A stretch of DNA of 25,520 nt. Origin: Anaerolineae bacterium. GTDB lineage: Bacteria > Chloroflexota > Anaerolineae > Aggregatilineales > UBA3940. The notes beneath the pieces are model-generated. The model was not told the DNA's origin, made no database searches, and worked only from the letters and a program-made list of their open reading frames with translations. Within the stretch, counting starts at the first letter, position 1, and each line of letters begins with the position of its first letter. The translations under genes and the position numbers were made by a program. Positions 6,350-14,767 of the stretch are shown piece by piece. The stretch spans positions 1-25,520 of the forward strand of contig JAFGNO010000160.1 in the NCBI GenBank assembly GCA_016926985.1, written 5' to 3'.

Positions 6350-7684
6350 ATGAAAAATACAGACACCACCGTATCACAAATTCCGGGGCCTGCAGCCAAA
6401 AAGATTATTGGCCGGGATGTCGAAGTGCTTTCGCCCTCGCTCCCTCGCTCCTACCCACTGGTCATTGGGCACGGAAAGGGCGCAGAAGTGTGGGACGTGG
6501 ACGAGAATCGCTACATTGATATGATGACCGGTATTGCCGTTACTTCAACCGGGCATTCCCATCCGGAAGTGGTCCAGGCGATCAAAGACCAGGCAGAAAA
6601 GTTTCTCCATATCTGTCTGGCTGATTTTCATTATGAAGTTGCGGTTGAACTGGCCGAGAAGCTGAATGAAATTGCCCCTTTCAAAGAAGATGCCCAGACT
6701 TTCCTGACTAACTCAGGGGCCGAAGCGGTAGAGGCTGCGATCAAACTGGCCCGATATGCCACCGGCGCACAGCAGTTTATCGCGTTTTATGGCGCATTCC
6801 ACGGGCGCACACTCGGTGCACTGTCGCTGACCGCCAGCAAAAACCAGCAGCGAGAGGGCTTTGCGCCTTTCCTGCCAGGAGTTATTCATGTTCCCTACCC
6901 GAACCCGTACCGCCCGACGCTTAACCAGGAAGGGTACCGCGATCAGGGAGAAGCCACGGTGGCCTATATTGAAAATACTGTTCTGGCAAAGAAAGCATCG
7001 CCAGAGGACGTGGCTGCCATCTTCATTGAGCCTGTTCTGGGTGAAGGCGGCTACGTTGTACCACCGGATGGGTTCTTCCCTGCCCTGCGTGACCTGTGTG
7101 ACAGGCACAAAATCCTGCTGGTCGCTGATGAGGTGCAAAGTGGGATTGGACGTACAGGAAAGTGGTGGGCCATCGAGCATTTTGGTGTTGAGCCGGATAT
7201 TGTGATCAGCGCAAAGGGGTTGGCCAGCGGCATGCCGTTGGGTGCCATTATTGCTCGCAAGCGGCTGATGGTTTGGCCGCCGGGTGCTCATGGGAGCACC
7301 TTTGGTGGCAACCCGGTTTCCTGCGCCGCTGCGCTTGCCACGCTCCGGCTGATTGAAAACGGGATGATGGCTAACGCTGCAGAGATGGGAGACTATTTGC
7401 TAAAGCGTGTGCGTGGGCTTGCAGAGAAATACCCGGTGATTGGTGATGTCCGTGGGAAAGGGTTGATGATCGGTATTGAGCTGGTCAGCGATCGTGAGCG
7501 GAAGACGCCGGATCATGAACTGCGGGACGCAATTGTGGATAAAGCCTTTTCAAAAGGGCTGTTACTGCTGGGTGCAGGCACCAGCGTGATCCGGTTGATG
7601 CCTCCATTGAATATCAGCCAAGCCTTGGCTGATGAAGCACTGGACATCCTGGATCAGGTGCTTGAGGAAGTAACAGAGGAATGA
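6350..7684 (+). CDS. class III PLP-dependent aminotransferase (acetylornithine/4-aminobutyrate type)
   Basis: PLP enzyme of the acetylornithine / 4-aminobutyrate aminotransferase family. The 444-residue product begins with the IPGPAAKKII segment typical of the GABA-aminotransferase-like group. It shows NSGAEAVEAAIKLAR (phosphate binding), FHGRTLGALSLT, ADEVQSGIGRTG (D260 contacting the PLP ring nitrogen) and the Schiff-base lysine in ISAKGLASG (K289). The C-terminus is complete. Archaeal members of this group include broad amino-acid racemases as well as aminotransferases, so the substrate cannot be read from sequence. AGGAG precedes the ATG at good distance. No other arginine-biosynthesis gene is nearby; with two peptidases in the same run, amino-acid catabolism is more likely than arginine synthesis (inference). 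Confidence 0.92.
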   Translation: MKNTDTTVSQIPGPAAKKIIGRDVEVLSPSLPRSYPLVIGHGKGAEVWDVDENRYIDMMTGIAVTSTGHSHPEVVQAIKDQAEKFLHICLADFHYEVAVELAEKLNEIAPFKEDAQTFLTNSGAEAVEAAIKLARYATGAQQFIAFYGAFHGRTLGALSLTASKNQQREGFAPFLPGVIHVPYPNPYRPTLNQEGYRDQGEATVAYIENTVLAKKASPEDVAAIFIEPVLGEGGYVVPPDGFFPALRDLCDRHKILLVADEVQSGIGRTGKWWAIEHFGVEPDIVISAKGLASGMPLGAIIARKRLMVWPPGAHGSTFGGNPVSCAAALATLRLIENGMMANAAEMGDYLLKRVRGLAEKYPVIGDVRGKGLMIGIELVSDRERKTPDHELRDAIVDKAFSKGLLLLGAGTSVIRLMPPLNISQALADEALDILDQVLEEVTEE

Positions 7685-7709
7685 TCTGAGCCAGCCCAGA
7701 GGATATTTG

Positions 7710-8900
7710 ATGCCTTCAATCGATGTTCGTGTGGTTCCCAACGAAGAGAGGCCAGACATCCAATACTGGCTGGTCGCCTATAGCCTTGGAGCCAGTCCGC
7801 CGATGCCCGACAGGGAGGAGCGTATTGACCTGCTCAGGCAGCGCCAGGGCGTCACCTGTGTGTCCCTGTTTGAGGACGGCAAAGCAGTGTCTACTGCCGC
7901 ATCCACGGCCATGACGCAAAATGTACGGGGCGGGCTGTTTGCAGCCGGCGGCGTGTGGGGGGTGGCGACCCACCCCGGAGCGCGCCGGAAAGGATACTCA
8001 AAACAGGTGATGAGGCACCTACTGGCAGCAGCACACGATCAGGGGCAGGTATTCTCCACACTCTACCCGTTCCGCGAATCGTTCTACCAGCGGCTCGGCT
8101 ACGTGGCTTTTCCCATGCTGCGGATGGCTAAATTTTCTCCAGCCGGGCTGCTGCCGTTGATCAGCCAGGAAATTGAAGGTCAGGTTGAACTGTACTCGAT
8201 TACAGAGGCCTATGATACTTACCGTAACTACCTTGAGGCCATGCGAATGTCGACGCATGGCCTGGGCCTCTTTGACTACCCTGACAAGGAAAGCGCCATC
8301 CGGCGCAATGGCGTATGGGTTGCCCTGGCGAAGGCGAATGGCGAAGTTGAGGGGCTGATGCTCTACTCGCTAAAGGGCGATATGCCGACCATGTTCACCT
8401 TCAATGCGCAGCGGTTATATTACCGTACCAGCCGGGGACGTTACCTGCTGCTGAGCTGGATTGCCCGTCATATTGACCAAGCAGAGACGGTTGAAATCCT
8501 GGTTTCGCCCACTGAACAGCCTGAAACGTGGTGGCCTGACCTGCGTATCAATGTAGAGCGCTGGTTTTTTCCACCAATGGGTCGGGTGATGGATGTGGCA
8601 GGTCTTGGTGGTATGGAAGCAGGCACTGGGCAGGTTGTTCTCGGCATAGCCGACCTGCTGTGCCCATGGAACGAGGGCATATGGCAGCTTGCGGTCGAGG
8701 ATGGGGTGTTGACGGTTAGCCATTCCAGCCTGACACCCGATGCTGTTGTGACCATTCAGGGGTTGACGGCGCTGGTCTACGGCACCCATGACCCGGCGGA
8801 TTTCCGTTTCCGGGGCTGGGGAGACCCTTCACCCGCGGCACAGGTTGCTATGCGGAATCTCTTTCCGCCCATGATCCCGCATCTGCACGAGGTTTTTTAG
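7710..8900 (+). CDS. Eis-family GNAT N-acetyltransferase
   Basis: Acetyl-CoA-dependent N-acetyltransferase related to mycobacterial Eis, which acetylates amines on aminoglycosides and proteins. The 396-residue product has the expected three-part build: an N-terminal GNAT domain with the acetyl-CoA motif VWGVATHPGARRKG (83-96), a second GNAT-like domain, and a C-terminal SCP2-like domain from about 290. Y126 in FYQRLGY sits in the same local context as the catalytic Tyr of Eis, and the chain ends in Phe, whose free carboxylate is the catalytic base in Eis. ATG at 7710 follows AGAGG by seven bases; TTG at 7707 in the same frame is less likely. It ends the seven-gene run. Substrate unknown. Confidence 0.9.
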   Translation: MPSIDVRVVPNEERPDIQYWLVAYSLGASPPMPDREERIDLLRQRQGVTCVSLFEDGKAVSTAASTAMTQNVRGGLFAAGGVWGVATHPGARRKGYSKQVMRHLLAAAHDQGQVFSTLYPFRESFYQRLGYVAFPMLRMAKFSPAGLLPLISQEIEGQVELYSITEAYDTYRNYLEAMRMSTHGLGLFDYPDKESAIRRNGVWVALAKANGEVEGLMLYSLKGDMPTMFTFNAQRLYYRTSRGRYLLLSWIARHIDQAETVEILVSPTEQPETWWPDLRINVERWFFPPMGRVMDVAGLGGMEAGTGQVVLGIADLLCPWNEGIWQLAVEDGVLTVSHSSLTPDAVVTIQGLTALVYGTHDPADFRFRGWGDPSPAAQVAMRNLFPPMIPHLHEVF

Positions 8901-8912
8901 CTTGCAGACCGT

Positions 8913-8918
8913 TATAAT
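8913..8918 (+). promoter_or_regulatory. isolated -10-like TATAAT
   Basis: A perfect TATAAT lies 12 bases after the acetyltransferase stop, with no convincing -35 box and no TG before it. Any transcript would run only about 60 bases to the terminator at 8948-8984. It could start a short RNA or be chance. Confidence 0.25.
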
Positions 8919-8947
8919 GTAAAAGATTTTTAATAGAATCATATAAG

Positions 8948-8984
8948 AAATATGCTGTCTGTTCACCGGGCAGCATATTTTTTT
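8948..8984 (+). terminator. strong intrinsic terminator of the seven-gene run
   Basis: AAATATGCTG (8948-8957) and CAGCATATTT (8971-8980) form a perfect ten-base stem around a 13-base loop, followed by an unbroken run of T to 8984. It separates the acetyltransferase from the histidine kinase. Confidence 0.92.
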
Positions 8985-8994
8985 GACCAGGGCA

Positions 8995-9003
8995 TGATAC
9001 AAT
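8995..9003 (+). promoter_or_regulatory. extended -10 promoter of the histidine kinase, probably leaderless
   Basis: TGA-TACAAT is an extended -10 with no good -35 box. Six bases separate it from the ATG at 9010, so transcription would begin at or next to the start codon. No ribosome binding site is present in front of the ATG. Confidence 0.6.
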
Positions 9004-9009
9004 CAATTC

Positions 9010-10581
9010 ATGTTTTCCAGCATGATCGACCACCTGATCCGGCAGCGTGATTACCTGCTTGATATCACACGGGCGTTGACCTCGCAATTAAGCCTGAACG
9101 AGGTCTTGCGGATGATCCTCCGCTCAGCAACAGAACTTCTCGGCGGCAGGGCTGGTCTGATTGCGCTATCAGAGAACGAAAATGCCTTCACGGTAAGGGC
9201 CAGTTATGGGATAAACTCGGCTCTTTTGCACATCTTTACCCCTCTGCTTACCGATATCCCCCACGAAGATCCAGACAGCTTTGTGATCCCCGAGCTTGAC
9301 CGCAAGATGAAGATCGTGGCACAGGCTGCTGGCCCAGGCTTTCATCAGGTGGTCGCCCTACCCATGGCTATTGGGAAAGAGTTGATTGGAGTGGTCTATA
9401 TCTTCCGGGAACCAGGCAGCCAGTTTGCCCCCCGGGATGCGAAGTTCCTGCAAAGCTTTGCCAATCAGGCTGCTATTGCTGTCCATAATGCACGCCTCTA
9501 TGAGCAGGTGACGGCTGACAAACTGCGCCTGGATGCGATACTTCGACACAGCGCAGACGGTATCATGATCCTGGCTCCGGACCTGTCGATTGAGAGCCTC
9601 AATCTGGCCTTGAGCCGGATGACTGGCTGGGGCGTTGATGAAGCCCAGGAAGCCCATCATGATGACGTAATCCGCTGGTCTTCGCGGACATCACGGCTAG
9701 ACCTGGGTGAAGCGGTTGCAGGCGGCTGGCCCTTAAATGAGAAAAGCATCCTGTATGTTGAAGGCGATCTGCGGCATACCAGTGATTCATCACTAAGTGT
9801 GGGAATCACCTACGCCCCATTGTTTGATGGTGAGGGCCAACTCCGAAATGTGATCGCCAATGTACGGGACATAACAAAATTCCGGGAAGCAGAAGAAGCA
9901 AAGACCATGTTCATCTCGATGGTCTCTCATGAGTTGAAGACCCCGGTCTCGGTGATCAAGGGCTATGCCAGTACATTGAATCGCGAAGAAGTCGAATGGG
10001 ACCGCAATACGCTGCGCAATGGGTTGTCCGTCATTGACGAGGAAACGGACAAACTTGCCGAGTTAATTGACACCCTTCTGGATGTGTCACGCCTGCAACT
10101 GGGGACATTCAAGCTGCATACCGGGCCGGTGAAACTGGATAAGCTGGCTGAAAAGGTTGCCAACAAGTTCGGCCCTCAGACCAGCAAACACAGTATCACC
10201 GTAGCATTCCCGAAAGACTTCCCCGAAACTCAGGGCGATGAACGCCGCCTCGGGCAGGTGATATCCAACCTGGTCAGCAATGCGATCAAGTATTCACCTG
10301 AGGGGGGCTCAATAATGATTAGTGGGAGCAGGATGAAAGACGCCCTCCAGGTTTCGGTCAGCGACGAGGGAATCGGGCTGACAGATGCTCAATGCGACCT
10401 GATTTTTGATCGCTTTTACCGGGTAGATAATGCCCTGACCCGCGACACACAGGGCGTTGGGCTGGGCCTGTATATTGTCCGGTCTATTGTTGAAGCACAT
10501 GGTGGAAGGGTGTGGGCAGAGCCCGGTAGAGAAAAGGGCAGCATATTCACGTTCGAACTTCCATTGTCTGGCAATGGATAG
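9010..10581 (+). CDS. soluble GAF-PAS sensor histidine kinase
   Basis: Predicted cytoplasmic two-component sensor kinase of 523 residues with no membrane helix. In order it has a GAF domain (about 28-165, LNEVLRMILRSATELLGG onward), a PAS domain (about 172-290, AILRHSADGIMILAPD), a HisKA dimerisation helix with the phospho-accepting H307 in MVSHELKTPVSVIKGYA, and a HATPase domain. The HATPase shows the N-box (NLVSNAIKYSPEGG, 420-433), G1 (DEGIGL, 452-457) and G2 (GVGLGLYIV, 482-490). All key residues are present, so it should be active. No response regulator is adjacent, making it an orphan kinase. The ATG has no ribosome binding site but follows an extended -10 by six bases, suggesting a leaderless message. 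The promoter of the next gene overlaps its 3' end. Confidence 0.95.
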   Translation: MFSSMIDHLIRQRDYLLDITRALTSQLSLNEVLRMILRSATELLGGRAGLIALSENENAFTVRASYGINSALLHIFTPLLTDIPHEDPDSFVIPELDRKMKIVAQAAGPGFHQVVALPMAIGKELIGVVYIFREPGSQFAPRDAKFLQSFANQAAIAVHNARLYEQVTADKLRLDAILRHSADGIMILAPDLSIESLNLALSRMTGWGVDEAQEAHHDDVIRWSSRTSRLDLGEAVAGGWPLNEKSILYVEGDLRHTSDSSLSVGITYAPLFDGEGQLRNVIANVRDITKFREAEEAKTMFISMVSHELKTPVSVIKGYASTLNREEVEWDRNTLRNGLSVIDEETDKLAELIDTLLDVSRLQLGTFKLHTGPVKLDKLAEKVANKFGPQTSKHSITVAFPKDFPETQGDERRLGQVISNLVSNAIKYSPEGGSIMISGSRMKDALQVSVSDEGIGLTDAQCDLIFDRFYRVDNALTRDTQGVGLGLYIVRSIVEAHGGRVWAEPGREKGSIFTFELPLSGNG

Positions 10582-10592
10582 AATGTTACAAT
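10564..10592 (+). promoter_or_regulatory. promoter of the CpXC gene
   Basis: TTGTCT (10564-10569) and TACAAT (10587-10592) are 17 bases apart, with TGT before the -10 (extended). The -35 box lies inside the last codons of the kinase gene. The predicted start near 10599 gives a leader of about 50 bases. Confidence 0.65.
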
Positions 10593-10650
10593 TTTGCCCG
10601 GCACCGGGCCATTGCTCTCTGGCATAGATGCCAGGAAAGGATTTCAGTTC

Positions 10651-11994
10651 ATGCCAATTCAGCAGACGATTACCTGCCCAAGTTGTAACCAGCCCTTCAG
10701 CGCCATTCTTGAACAGGTGTTAGATGTTGGCGTTGATCCAACTGTTAAGGAACGGTTGTTAAGTGGGCGCGTGAACCTGATTATATGTCCACAATGCGGA
10801 TACAGGGGCATGATCGGCACGCCGTTGATGTACCATGATCCGGAAAAACAACTGGCAATCACGTTTGTGCCGATGGAACTCAACCTTGAACAGGGCGACC
10901 GCGAGCGCATCATCGGAGATATGGTCGAAACGGTCATGCGCGCCCTTCCTGAAGATGCTCCCCGGGGGTATTTGCTCCAACCATCGATGGCGCTCACCTT
11001 TCAGGGCCTGATCGACCAGGTTCTGGAGGCTGACGGGATCACCAAAGATATGGTTGAAGAACAGCGCCAGATGATGGGCCTGCTCGAACAGGTTGTCAGT
11101 GCCTCCAGTAAGGAAGAGGCCGAGGCGTTGATCAACGAGAACCCGGAAATGGTCGATGTCCTGTTCCTTGAAATGCTTGCAGCAGCAGCCCAGAGTATTG
11201 GCCAGGATGGCGACCAGCGGCGGGCACTGCGGCTCCTGAACCTGCGCACCAAACTGCTTGACACAACCGAAGCCGGGCAAGAGGTGAAGGCACAGCAAGA
11301 AGCACTGGCAGAGGCCAGTGAGGACCTGCAAGCGCTTGGCGAGGGCATCACGCGGAAACAGTTTGTGGATTTGATTGTGCGGGCAGCCGGTGATGATATC
11401 AAGATTGCCGCCTACGCTTCGCTGGGACGTGGGCTGCTTGACTATTCAACATTTCAATTGCTCACGGAACGGATCGATTCGGTCAGGACGGAAGAGGAAC
11501 GCGAACGGCTTTCGGGTGCCCGCGATATCTTGCTATCAGTGGCAGCGGAGTTTGAGAAACGGTCCCGTGCGATTGTTGAGCGGGCAGTTGACACGCTGAA
11601 AATGCTGATCCAATCACCCGATCTCACACAGGCGATTGTCAACAATGTCGAGCGCATTGATGATGTGTTCCTGTCGGTTTTGCAGGCTAATTTAGAGGAG
11701 GCGCGCAAGGCTGGCAATGTTGAGGTTTCCAGCCGGTTGAAGCAGATACGAGATACTGTGATGCAAATTCTTGAAGCTGCAGCGCCGCCTGAACTGCGCC
11801 TGATGAATGCGCTGCTATCCGCAGAGAGCGACAGCGCTGCGCTTGACCTTCTGCACAGCCGAAGTGATGAGCTGTCCCCGGACCTTGCGGAAGTGATGGG
11901 AGAACTCGTTGAGCAACTTAGAGATGCAGGAAACACCTCAGCCGCCGAAAGGCTTCATATGCTGTGGGAAGAAACACTTAGAATCGTCTCGTGA
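10651..11994 (+). CDS. CpXC-domain protein of unknown function
   Basis: The 447-residue product opens with a CpXC domain: two Cys-Pro-x-Cys knuckles, TCPSC (C9, C12) and ICPQC (C46, C49), which probably bind one zinc ion. The rest (about 115-447) is almost entirely predicted helix, rich in Glu, Leu, Arg and Ala, with heptad-like stretches; no membrane segment or signal peptide is seen. The CpXC domain has no established function. The ATG at 10651 follows AGGAAAGGA by nine bases; the in-frame TTG at 10594 lies in the promoter-proximal leader and is rejected. It has its own promoter but is co-directional with the sensor kinase, and ends at a strong terminator. Confidence 0.85.
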   Translation: MPIQQTITCPSCNQPFSAILEQVLDVGVDPTVKERLLSGRVNLIICPQCGYRGMIGTPLMYHDPEKQLAITFVPMELNLEQGDRERIIGDMVETVMRALPEDAPRGYLLQPSMALTFQGLIDQVLEADGITKDMVEEQRQMMGLLEQVVSASSKEEAEALINENPEMVDVLFLEMLAAAAQSIGQDGDQRRALRLLNLRTKLLDTTEAGQEVKAQQEALAEASEDLQALGEGITRKQFVDLIVRAAGDDIKIAAYASLGRGLLDYSTFQLLTERIDSVRTEEERERLSGARDILLSVAAEFEKRSRAIVERAVDTLKMLIQSPDLTQAIVNNVERIDDVFLSVLQANLEEARKAGNVEVSSRLKQIRDTVMQILEAAAPPELRLMNALLSAESDSAALDLLHSRSDELSPDLAEVMGELVEQLRDAGNTSAAERLHMLWEETLRIVS

Positions 11995-12016
11995 ATAGTG
12001 GTGTGACTGCTGCCAG

Positions 12017-12043
12017 GAGGCCGGCTTAACCCGGCCTCTTTTT
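12017..12043 (+). terminator. intrinsic terminator after the CpXC gene
   Basis: GAGGCCGG (12017-12024) pairs with CCGGCCTC (12031-12038) around CTTAAC, followed by five T (12039-12043). The T-run overlaps the stop codon of the convergent PBP gene. On the minus strand the hairpin has no T-run, so it works mainly for the plus strand. Confidence 0.88.
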
Positions 12044-13424
12044 ACGGGTATACAGCAGCAGCAGCCTGGAGCACCTGTCCGCCGATTGAGGCGGCCAGAC
12101 CAGTCTGTATCGTATTCTCAACCAGGACTGCCACGGCGATGCTTCGGTCCTCCGAGACGCGGAGAAACCCGATAAACCATCCATTATAGGTCCCATCCTG
12201 TCCGGTGATGGCAATGCCGCTGTGACCGGCCACGGCGTACCCGGGAATGGCGGCCTGCCGGGCGGATCCATTATTAACTGCCTGGGCCATCAACCCGGCA
12301 ACCGCATCGGCAGCCGCCCGGCTCACTGCTCCTCGCGGGAACCCGGACGGCCTATGTGTTTCCCAACTGCCCCCGGCCTGGCGTGTGGCAGAAACCAGCC
12401 GGAGCGGGGGAATTTGCCCATGGTCAGCAAAGGCTGCGGCAACCAGCGCCATCTGCAGGGGAGTCACCATCAGATCACTTTGGCCAAGGGCCAGGTCGGG
12501 AACGCTGGTAACCTGACCGGACGATTCAGAAGGCAGGATAAATTCCGGGGGAGCCAGCAGGCCAAAGTCCCGGAGCGCGGCAAGGAGCTGTAATTCTCCA
12601 ATGGCCTGAACGGCTTCAACAAATGGGGCCGGGCAGGCAGCCGTATAGGCCGCGGCCAGCGTCTCCACGCCATCCGAGCTTGCAGCGCAGGGAAGAAGCA
12701 GCCCATTTACCTGGCTGGTCAGAACCGGAGAAATGGAATCCTCAAGCGACAGACACGCACTGTTCAAACCGGCAGCAAGGAGAACGCTCTGGAGGATGGT
12801 CCCGGGCTGATAAAGACCCTGCGTACTCCGGTTCAGAAGGGGCGCGGTGGGGTCCCCGGCAAGGTCTTCCCAGTTCGCGTCAAGCGCAGCAGGGTCAAAA
12901 GAAGGGCTGCTGACCAGCGCAAGGACATCTCCTTCGGGCACGCTCAGGACTATCACTGCCCCGGCATAGCCGTCCAGCAGCGCCATGGCAGTTTGCTGGG
13001 CAGAAAGATCAAGGGTCAGCCGGATATCACCGCCCACCTGTGTTTTGTGTAAAAAAACCCGGGCCAGTCGCTCTCCAACTGTTACCTGGTAATTGCCGCG
13101 CAGCAGGTCATCGAAGGCAGCCTCAATTCCACCCACACCATAGCGCAAGCTGTAATATCCCACAACAGATGCCACTTCAGGATGGGGGAATTGGCGTGTG
13201 TACAGGCCAGAACCGGGATCACGGGTTGATTCGGCAAGAATGCCCCCGTTTCGGTCAAAAATTGTGCCTCGCTGAATACGCTGTTCGGCCAGCACAAGGC
13301 GAGGGTTATCATCCCGCCCGACCAACCAGGATCTGCGGATCAACGACCAATAGCCAAAGGTAAGCCCGACAGCGATAAACAACAGGGCCAGTGCGATGCT
13401 CAGACGCTGCAAGGCGCGAGTCAA
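12042..13424 (-). CDS. class B penicillin-binding-protein homologue with degenerate active site
   Basis: Fold of a class B PBP (PbpA/PBP2/FtsI type): an N-terminal membrane helix (about 9-28), a short dimerisation/linker domain with RGTIFDRNGGILAES (52-66), and a transpeptidase-like domain from about 150 to 460. All three catalytic motifs are changed. The SxxK position reads T-I-L-Q (209-212, in QPGTILQS). The SxN position reads A-C-P (263-265). The KTG position reads H-S-G (401-403, in AGHSGIA, where families read AGKTGTA). Nearby fold landmarks survive (YQPG, NGWFIGF). It is therefore probably not a transpeptidase and may act as a structural partner of the SEDS protein. The start is TTG at 13424, overlapping the upstream stop (TTGA), with GGAG in front; this predicts translational coupling. 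The frame is clean, so it is not an obvious pseudogene. Confidence 0.88.
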   Translation of the reverse strand: MTRALQRLSIALALLFIAVGLTFGYWSLIRRSWLVGRDDNPRLVLAEQRIQRGTIFDRNGGILAESTRDPGSGLYTRQFPHPEVASVVGYYSLRYGVGGIEAAFDDLLRGNYQVTVGERLARVFLHKTQVGGDIRLTLDLSAQQTAMALLDGYAGAVIVLSVPEGDVLALVSSPSFDPAALDANWEDLAGDPTAPLLNRSTQGLYQPGTILQSVLLAAGLNSACLSLEDSISPVLTSQVNGLLLPCAASSDGVETLAAAYTAACPAPFVEAVQAIGELQLLAALRDFGLLAPPEFILPSESSGQVTSVPDLALGQSDLMVTPLQMALVAAAFADHGQIPPLRLVSATRQAGGSWETHRPSGFPRGAVSRAAADAVAGLMAQAVNNGSARQAAIPGYAVAGHSGIAITGQDGTYNGWFIGFLRVSEDRSIAVAVLVENTIQTGLAASIGGQVLQAAAAVYP

Positions 13425-14758
13425 GGTGTGAACTCCAGCGACGGCTCTGAAAAGATGGGCTGGTCTATCCTGCGATTGGTGGCTGGGTCAGATAAACGCC
13501 ATAAAAGTCCGATCATGACGAAACCTGAGAGCAAGGAGCTTCCCCCGTAGCTGATAAAGGGGAATGTGACTCCGGTTAGCGGGATGAGCTTCAGAACACC
13601 CCCGGCAATGAGCAGCGACTGGATACCCAGCGACAGGCTTATCCCGGCAGCGAGCAGTGATTTAAATGGCTGGTCGACATTCTTTGCAGCGATACGCAAC
13701 CCCCGGAAGATCAATATTGCCAGACTGGCGATCACGCCAACTGCACCCATTAGGCCCCATTCCTCAGCAATGGCGGCCAGGACAAAATCGGAGTGCACCA
13801 CCGGGATATAAGTCGGCGAGCCCTGCCCAATGCCCTGTCCAAAAAGGCCGCCGGAAGCAATCGCCAGCAGGGACTGGACAATCTGAAAGGCCCGCCCTGA
13901 GGCCTCAGGCCAGGGATTCAGCCAGGCATCAACACGCAAACGCACCACATCAAACAAAAAGTAACCTGCCAACCCGGACAGCATCAGCAGAACAAGGCCG
14001 ACAAGCAAATAACCAGTCTGGTTAGTGGCGACATACAACATACCCAGGAAGATGATAAAAAACAGGGATGCTGTGCCCAGGTCGCGCTGCCAGATCAGCA
14101 GGATCATGCAAAATCCCCACATCAGCAGCAGAGGGGCGATATACTGGGGTGTGGGCAGGGTTATTTTCCAGACACGTAGTGGCTTCACGGACAGGATATC
14201 ACGTTTATCTGCGAGGTAGCTGGCCATGAAAATAACCATAAGCAATTTCAATATCTCAGATGGCTGAAAATAGATGAAACCAAATCCAAGCCAGAGCCTT
14301 GGGGCATTGGCCCCGCCCGAAGGGTTTACGCCGAATATGAGGGTCGCGGCCAACAGAATTATCCCGGCGATCAGCCAGGAATACCGGTAACGGCGCAGAA
14401 TGCGGAGGCCGGGGGAAAGCCGGGCAATGGCCAGTGATGCCAGCGCTGCCACCACCAGCCAGATAGGTTGCCGGGTGGAGAAGGCTGGTGCCAGCCGGGC
14501 AGTGAGGACTATCCCCCACCCAGCCATGAGCATCACAACCGGCAGGATAATCGGGTCGCGGAGGGGCAGCAACCAGGTCAGCCCGATGTGCAGCAGCAGC
14601 GCACAGGCACCCCAGACGAGCAAAGGCCAGAGGCTGTACCAGGGCAGATGCCGGGCCAGGGTAAGCGCAATGCGAATCAGCGCAACAAACAACGCAGCCA
14701 GGATAAGCAGCACCCGTTCGCGCTTATTGTTGGTTGACACCAGGCTGTTGGTGTGCAT
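13421..14758 (-). CDS. SEDS-family peptidoglycan glycosyltransferase (FtsW/RodA type)
   Basis: Polytopic membrane enzyme that polymerises lipid II into glycan strands. The 445-residue product has about ten to twelve hydrophobic helices and the SEDS signatures: FQPSEILKLLMV, WQRDLGTASLFF, GQGIGQGSPTYIPVVHSDF (extracellular loop 4 region with the conserved acidic residue before FVLAAIAEEWG) and TFPFISYGGSSLL near the end. These motifs appear intact, so it is probably active. FtsW and RodA cannot be told apart with certainty; the neighbourhood (fhaA, fhaB, pbpA-like) matches actinobacterial rodA. The start is ATG at 14758, nine bases after the preceding gene's stop, with a G-rich AGGGGGAT directly upstream. 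Its stop overlaps the start of the PBP homologue, the usual SEDS-PBP pairing. Confidence 0.93.
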   Translation of the reverse strand: MHTNSLVSTNNKRERVLLILAALFVALIRIALTLARHLPWYSLWPLLVWGACALLLHIGLTWLLPLRDPIILPVVMLMAGWGIVLTARLAPAFSTRQPIWLVVAALASLAIARLSPGLRILRRYRYSWLIAGIILLAATLIFGVNPSGGANAPRLWLGFGFIYFQPSEILKLLMVIFMASYLADKRDILSVKPLRVWKITLPTPQYIAPLLLMWGFCMILLIWQRDLGTASLFFIIFLGMLYVATNQTGYLLVGLVLLMLSGLAGYFLFDVVRLRVDAWLNPWPEASGRAFQIVQSLLAIASGGLFGQGIGQGSPTYIPVVHSDFVLAAIAEEWGLMGAVGVIASLAILIFRGLRIAAKNVDQPFKSLLAAGISLSLGIQSLLIAGGVLKLIPLTGVTFPFISYGGSSLLSGFVMIGLLWRLSDPATNRRIDQPIFSEPSLEFTP

Positions 14759-14767
14759 ATCCCCCTG

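Noticed and set aside
10594..10650. TTG start extending the CpXC protein by 19 residues
   Set aside because: It lies at or before the expected transcription start, and the later ATG has AGGAAAGGA at good distance.
10759..11331. Antisense open frame of 190 codons within the CpXC gene
   Set aside because: Shadow of a Glu/Leu-rich coding strand; no family resemblance and no ribosome binding site.
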